From positions 3,422,501 to 3,486,500 of the forward strand of contig OX365944.1 of the NCBI GenBank assembly GCA_947247005.1: a stretch of 64,000 bases of DNA. Reading direction: 5' to 3'. The DNA comes from Spisula solida (taxonomy: Eukaryota; Mollusca; Bivalvia; Venerida; Mactridae). The first letter of the stretch is position 1. Each line of letters starts with the position of its first letter. The notes below the pieces were generated by a model that worked only from the letters and a program-made list of their open reading frames with translations, ran no database searches and was not told the origin of the DNA. A program made the position numbers and the translations under genes. This document shows positions 60,598-64,000 of the stretch, piece after piece.

Positions 60598-61802
60598 GTC
60601 TGTGTGGGGATAGTTGGTGTAGGAAGAGTCCGGGACTGAGACAGGGCACTCTCTGGCTTCCGTCCCAATTCTGATAACTTAACGGATCCAGCTCGAGATA
60701 AAATTCATTAGTAATCCAAAGTCAAAATATATCATTCAAATGCAACTCCGGTTACTATTTATTTTCTCACAACATTTTAAATGTAACTAATCTAAATGAA
60801 TTATATATTCTTCTATTACTACAATTCATCTCCATTATAAAGTCTCAGAATTCATCACTAAATTTTGTCAAGTTTTTAAATTCTTAAATTTCAAAACAAA
60901 TAATGTTAAGTTCTCAGATTACATTTTAGTACAAGTTCCGTGTCGAATATTCAGTACCTTCAATCAGATGCCTATTATCACTGCATTGGTCCAAATCTAT
61001 GTTTTAATTGATCCCAAAAGTTCACTTCACACATTCCAGTAAGTTATCCCTTTCCTCATCCAGATGTGATTCTATTAACACAGAAGTTATTAAGTGTCCA
61101 TACTTTCTAATGTTTCCAAACAGATCACAATGTTGCCAAACCAAGGAGCGAGCCAGTGACCAGCAGCACTATCCAGCAATACCTCTCCACAACTGATACC
61201 CTCATATTGTCATCAAGCAGAGAGAAACCAGGCAGAGCAACAAGCCACCCCCACACACCTATCAGTACTGTATGTTGGTACCATCAGAGAGAGAGTAAAC
61301 ACTGGCACTGTGCATAATCAGCTAATACAATCGGAACAAGTCAGCAGTTTACCTTTCCGACAGATTGTCTAGATTAAACCAGTCTGTCACTCATAGTTCT
61401 CCCCCCCCCAAATATCGCGAGCTTCTACAGGTAACATAGGTAACTATTCTAACACTGACATTCCATCTTCCCAACAATACACAAATATCATCCTAGTCTG
61501 CACACCAGATAGTCGACTAGCTAGCTGCCAGTAGCATCAAACACATGCTTTTTCTACCTTATGTAATATATTAGCCATACCTAGCTAACCACATACAACT
61601 TCCATACATATAAAATCATTCCTGCAAACTTTCTTAGACACTCCTCATGCTGTAGTTAATATTATATTGGGCCAATGAAAAGAAGGTTTTACATACATGT
61701 ATAGCAATTCCATATGTGAACTTATTCACACCAATTAAGTAGCACTCAAAGATCAAACTTAAATGCAGTGAAAGATGAATGGGTTACTCACACACAATTT
61801 CT

Positions 61803-61888
61803 TCTTTTTTTTAACTTGACAGTACATAAGTTGACCAGAGCCGCTACAAGATGACAGTTCAGACCACTTTTCAACCCTGTAAACTCTA
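61803..61888 (-). other. Weak candidate upstream exon
   Basis: On the minus strand an acceptor-like GTTTACAG is followed about 86 nt later by a good donor (TTGTGT|gtgagt). One frame across it reads SELSSCSGSGQLMYCQVKKK, and another keeps phase with the 60561-60670 version of exon 1. No frame offers a start codon that also joins in phase, so it may be non-coding 5' UTR or nothing. Confidence 0.25.
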
Positions 61889-62531
61889 AACCTCTACACA
61901 GATTTTTTGACAGTCAAAATAGTTCCTGAGTCAAAGCCCTATTGCTCCAGACAAAACACAACTGTCTTGCAGACCATGAAAGACCGACACGCCACCACGA
62001 GATTGAGTTTGTTTAGGCTGCTCAGGTCGGCAATGATAACGGTGCATCATAGCATAATTATGTACAGCACAGTACCTTCAGCTATTACTAGTGATATAAA
62101 CTGATCTTTATCTGGATTTGTATCAAATGCATTTGAAAACCACTTTCGGAATACTTATCTACATTTTGACATGTTTCATTCTCGTAGCCAAATTCTTGAA
62201 TAATGCAACTTTGCTGGAATTTCTTACAATGATAAGGATCAAGGATTCTAACTGAAATACAATTTAAAGGTGTCTGATATATCACCCGGTACTTTTATGT
62301 TATGAAATTTGCTTCTGTGGGATAATAATAGTGGACATAATGTTTCAGCAGCCTTGTTCTAACAGCTGATATACAAAACATCAAATCTGACACTGCACCT
62401 TTACCAAAACTCACAAAGTTTGAAACTATCAAACTGCCATATCTGATTATCAGGCCAATAAAAATAAATATTTGTTCCTAAAATAAACTAAAGATTCTCA
62501 GTAACAGATAAAAGTACAAGAAGTCTATATT

Positions 62532-63252
62532 CACAAGATGGGAATATCAAGTATAACTCAAGCATGTTTGCTGTGCTAAGCACAAGATGGGAATATCAAG
62601 TATAACTCAAGCATGTTTGCTGTGTATCACAAGATGGGAATATCAAGTATAACTCAAGCATGTTTGCTGTGTATCACAAGATGGGAATATCAAGTATAAC
62701 TCAAGCATGTTTGCTGTGTATCACAAGATGGGAATATCAAGTATAACTCAAGCATGTTTGCTGTGTATCACAAGATGGGAATATCAAGTATAACTCAAGC
62801 ATGTTTGCTGTGCTAAGCACAAGATGGGAATATCAAGTATAACTCGAGCATGTTTGCTGTGCTAAGCACAAGATGGGAATATCAAGTATAACTCAAGCAT
62901 GTTTGCTGTGTATCACAAGATGGGAATATCAAGTATAACTCAAGCATGTTTGCTGTGTATCACAAGATGGGAATATCAAGTATAACTCAAGCATGTTTGC
63001 TGTGTATCACAAGATGGGAATATCAAGTATAACTCAAGCATGTTTGCTGTGTATCACAAGATGGGAATATCAAGTATAACTCAAGCATGTTTGCTGTGTA
63101 TCACAAGATGGGAATATCAAGTATAACTCAAGCATGTTTGCTGTGCTAAGCACAAGATGGGAATATCAAGTATAACTCAAGCATGTTTGCTGTGTATCAC
63201 AAGATGGGAATATCAAGTATAACTCAAGCATGTTTGCTGTGCTAAGCACAAG
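62532..63252. repeat. 47/49-bp minisatellite, about 15 copies
   Basis: The unit CACAAGATGGGAATATCAAG then TATAACTCAAGCATGTTTGC ends either TGTGTAT (47 bp) or TGTGCTAAG (49 bp). Copies are otherwise almost identical, implying recent homogenisation. Confidence 0.95.
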
Positions 63253-63415
63253 TATAAGGTCTTTGATTTTTGAACAAGTTGAATGTTTGTACTGCGGAAC
63301 ATTGATTCAGGCAGTTGAATACTAGGATGAAGCATATGATTTGTTGTAAATATAATGTGCAAAGTATCATACATGCAAACGGGCCATACTAATGGTATGT
63401 CTTTTTCAATAAATC

Positions 63416-63552
63416 GAGGGCTCAGTGCAAAACAGTCGTACCTATATATGTACTGACCCGTTTTTGTTCGTGTGTTCCACTTTTCCCACTTTTATTTGTC
63501 AGCTATATATGTAGTTGTATATATAGTTACAACTGTTTTGCACTGAGCCCTC
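63416..63552. mobile_element. Foldback MITE with 21-bp perfect inverted ends
   Basis: GAGGGCTCAGTGCAAAACAG(T) and its exact complement (A)CTGTTTTGCACTGAGCCCTC bound 137 bp. The arms continue less perfectly into a CTATATATG/GTATATATAG stretch. No clear target duplication. Confidence 0.85.
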
Positions 63553-64000
63553 AATATGTCTTTGCTGGGACAAATTTAATTTAATATCTTTGTGTATGTA
63601 GACTTACACATGTAGGGGTATGCCTAACCAATATTTTCTAGTAGAAACCCATCAATTATCACCATGAAGACATGGATTTGATTTGCTATGTATGTTTATA
63701 TGTCTATCCCAGCTATACAGGATATAGATATAGGAAGATATGCAGGATACATCATTTAGATAAATCCAATGATAAACTTTGAACACTTTCCCTTAACTAA
63801 TCTACAATGAAATAGATCAACGGTGGAAAATAAGACAAGGACCCACACATATAGTTTGCAACATTAACATCCCAGTGTATGTTTCCATACCGACATTATG
63901 AGATTCCATGAGTACAATAAATGTCTCGACAGATACTGCAGTACACATCACTTCTAACATGTACCTTGTCTTACTTTGCTTTACTTGATTGACTTTACTG

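Larger units (their letters stand above)
60598..64000 (-). other. 5' flank, 5' UTR or further 5' intron of MRTF
   Basis: No promoter can be named. A candidate upstream exon lies at about 61803-61888, and a foldback element and a minisatellite are listed separately. The remaining sequence is AT-rich with no supported gene. Confidence 0.5.

Overview
The window is nuclear DNA from a metazoan, most likely a bivalve or other mollusc. It is AT-rich and intron-rich, with GT..AG splice signals. It is crowded with minisatellites and short inverted-repeat transposons, including an element with GGGCCC / AGGTGAGC ends and GACGGACGACGG runs of a kind I associate with bivalve genomes. The organism call is inference.

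One protein-coding gene can be supported: a myocardin-related transcription factor (MRTF, MKL/myocardin family) on the minus strand. Eleven coding exons, all with consistent splice phases, run from about 60.6 kb down to the stop codon at 3234-3236. They give a 1719-residue protein if translation starts at 60597. In order it has an N-terminal extension with a basic patch, three RPEL G-actin-binding motifs, a basic box, a SAP domain, a glutamine-rich coiled coil with polyQ, a PPxY-containing segment and an acidic C-terminal activation domain. In known family members G-actin bound to the RPEL repeats holds the protein inactive; when released it binds SRF and switches on cytoskeletal and muscle genes.

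Layout: 1-3233 is 3' UTR and/or 3' flank with three minisatellites. 3234-11176 holds the C-terminal half, dominated by a 3.3-kb exon. 11177-31902 holds the three RPEL motifs (four exons) and the exon just upstream of them, separated by repeat-filled introns. 31903-60560 is two introns of 15.0 and 13.6 kb around one small exon. 60561-60670 is the first recognised coding exon. 60671-64000 is 5' flank or 5' intron with an inverted-repeat element and a 47-49 bp minisatellite.

The most striking observation is at 29668-30736. The last 34 nt of the RPEL1-coding exon plus the first 15 nt of its intron, including the 5' splice site, have been amplified into a tandem array of 21 full 49-bp copies and one truncated copy. 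Each copy carries a splice donor (17 GT, 5 GC). Use of any donor but the first would bring in a stop codon two codons past the normal junction. Other points are a hAT-like element nested inside a small foldback element, two Harbinger-like elements with TWA target duplications, a 41-bp intronic array carrying about a dozen ATTGGCCAAT-type palindromes, and three unrelated arrays that share a 41-bp period.
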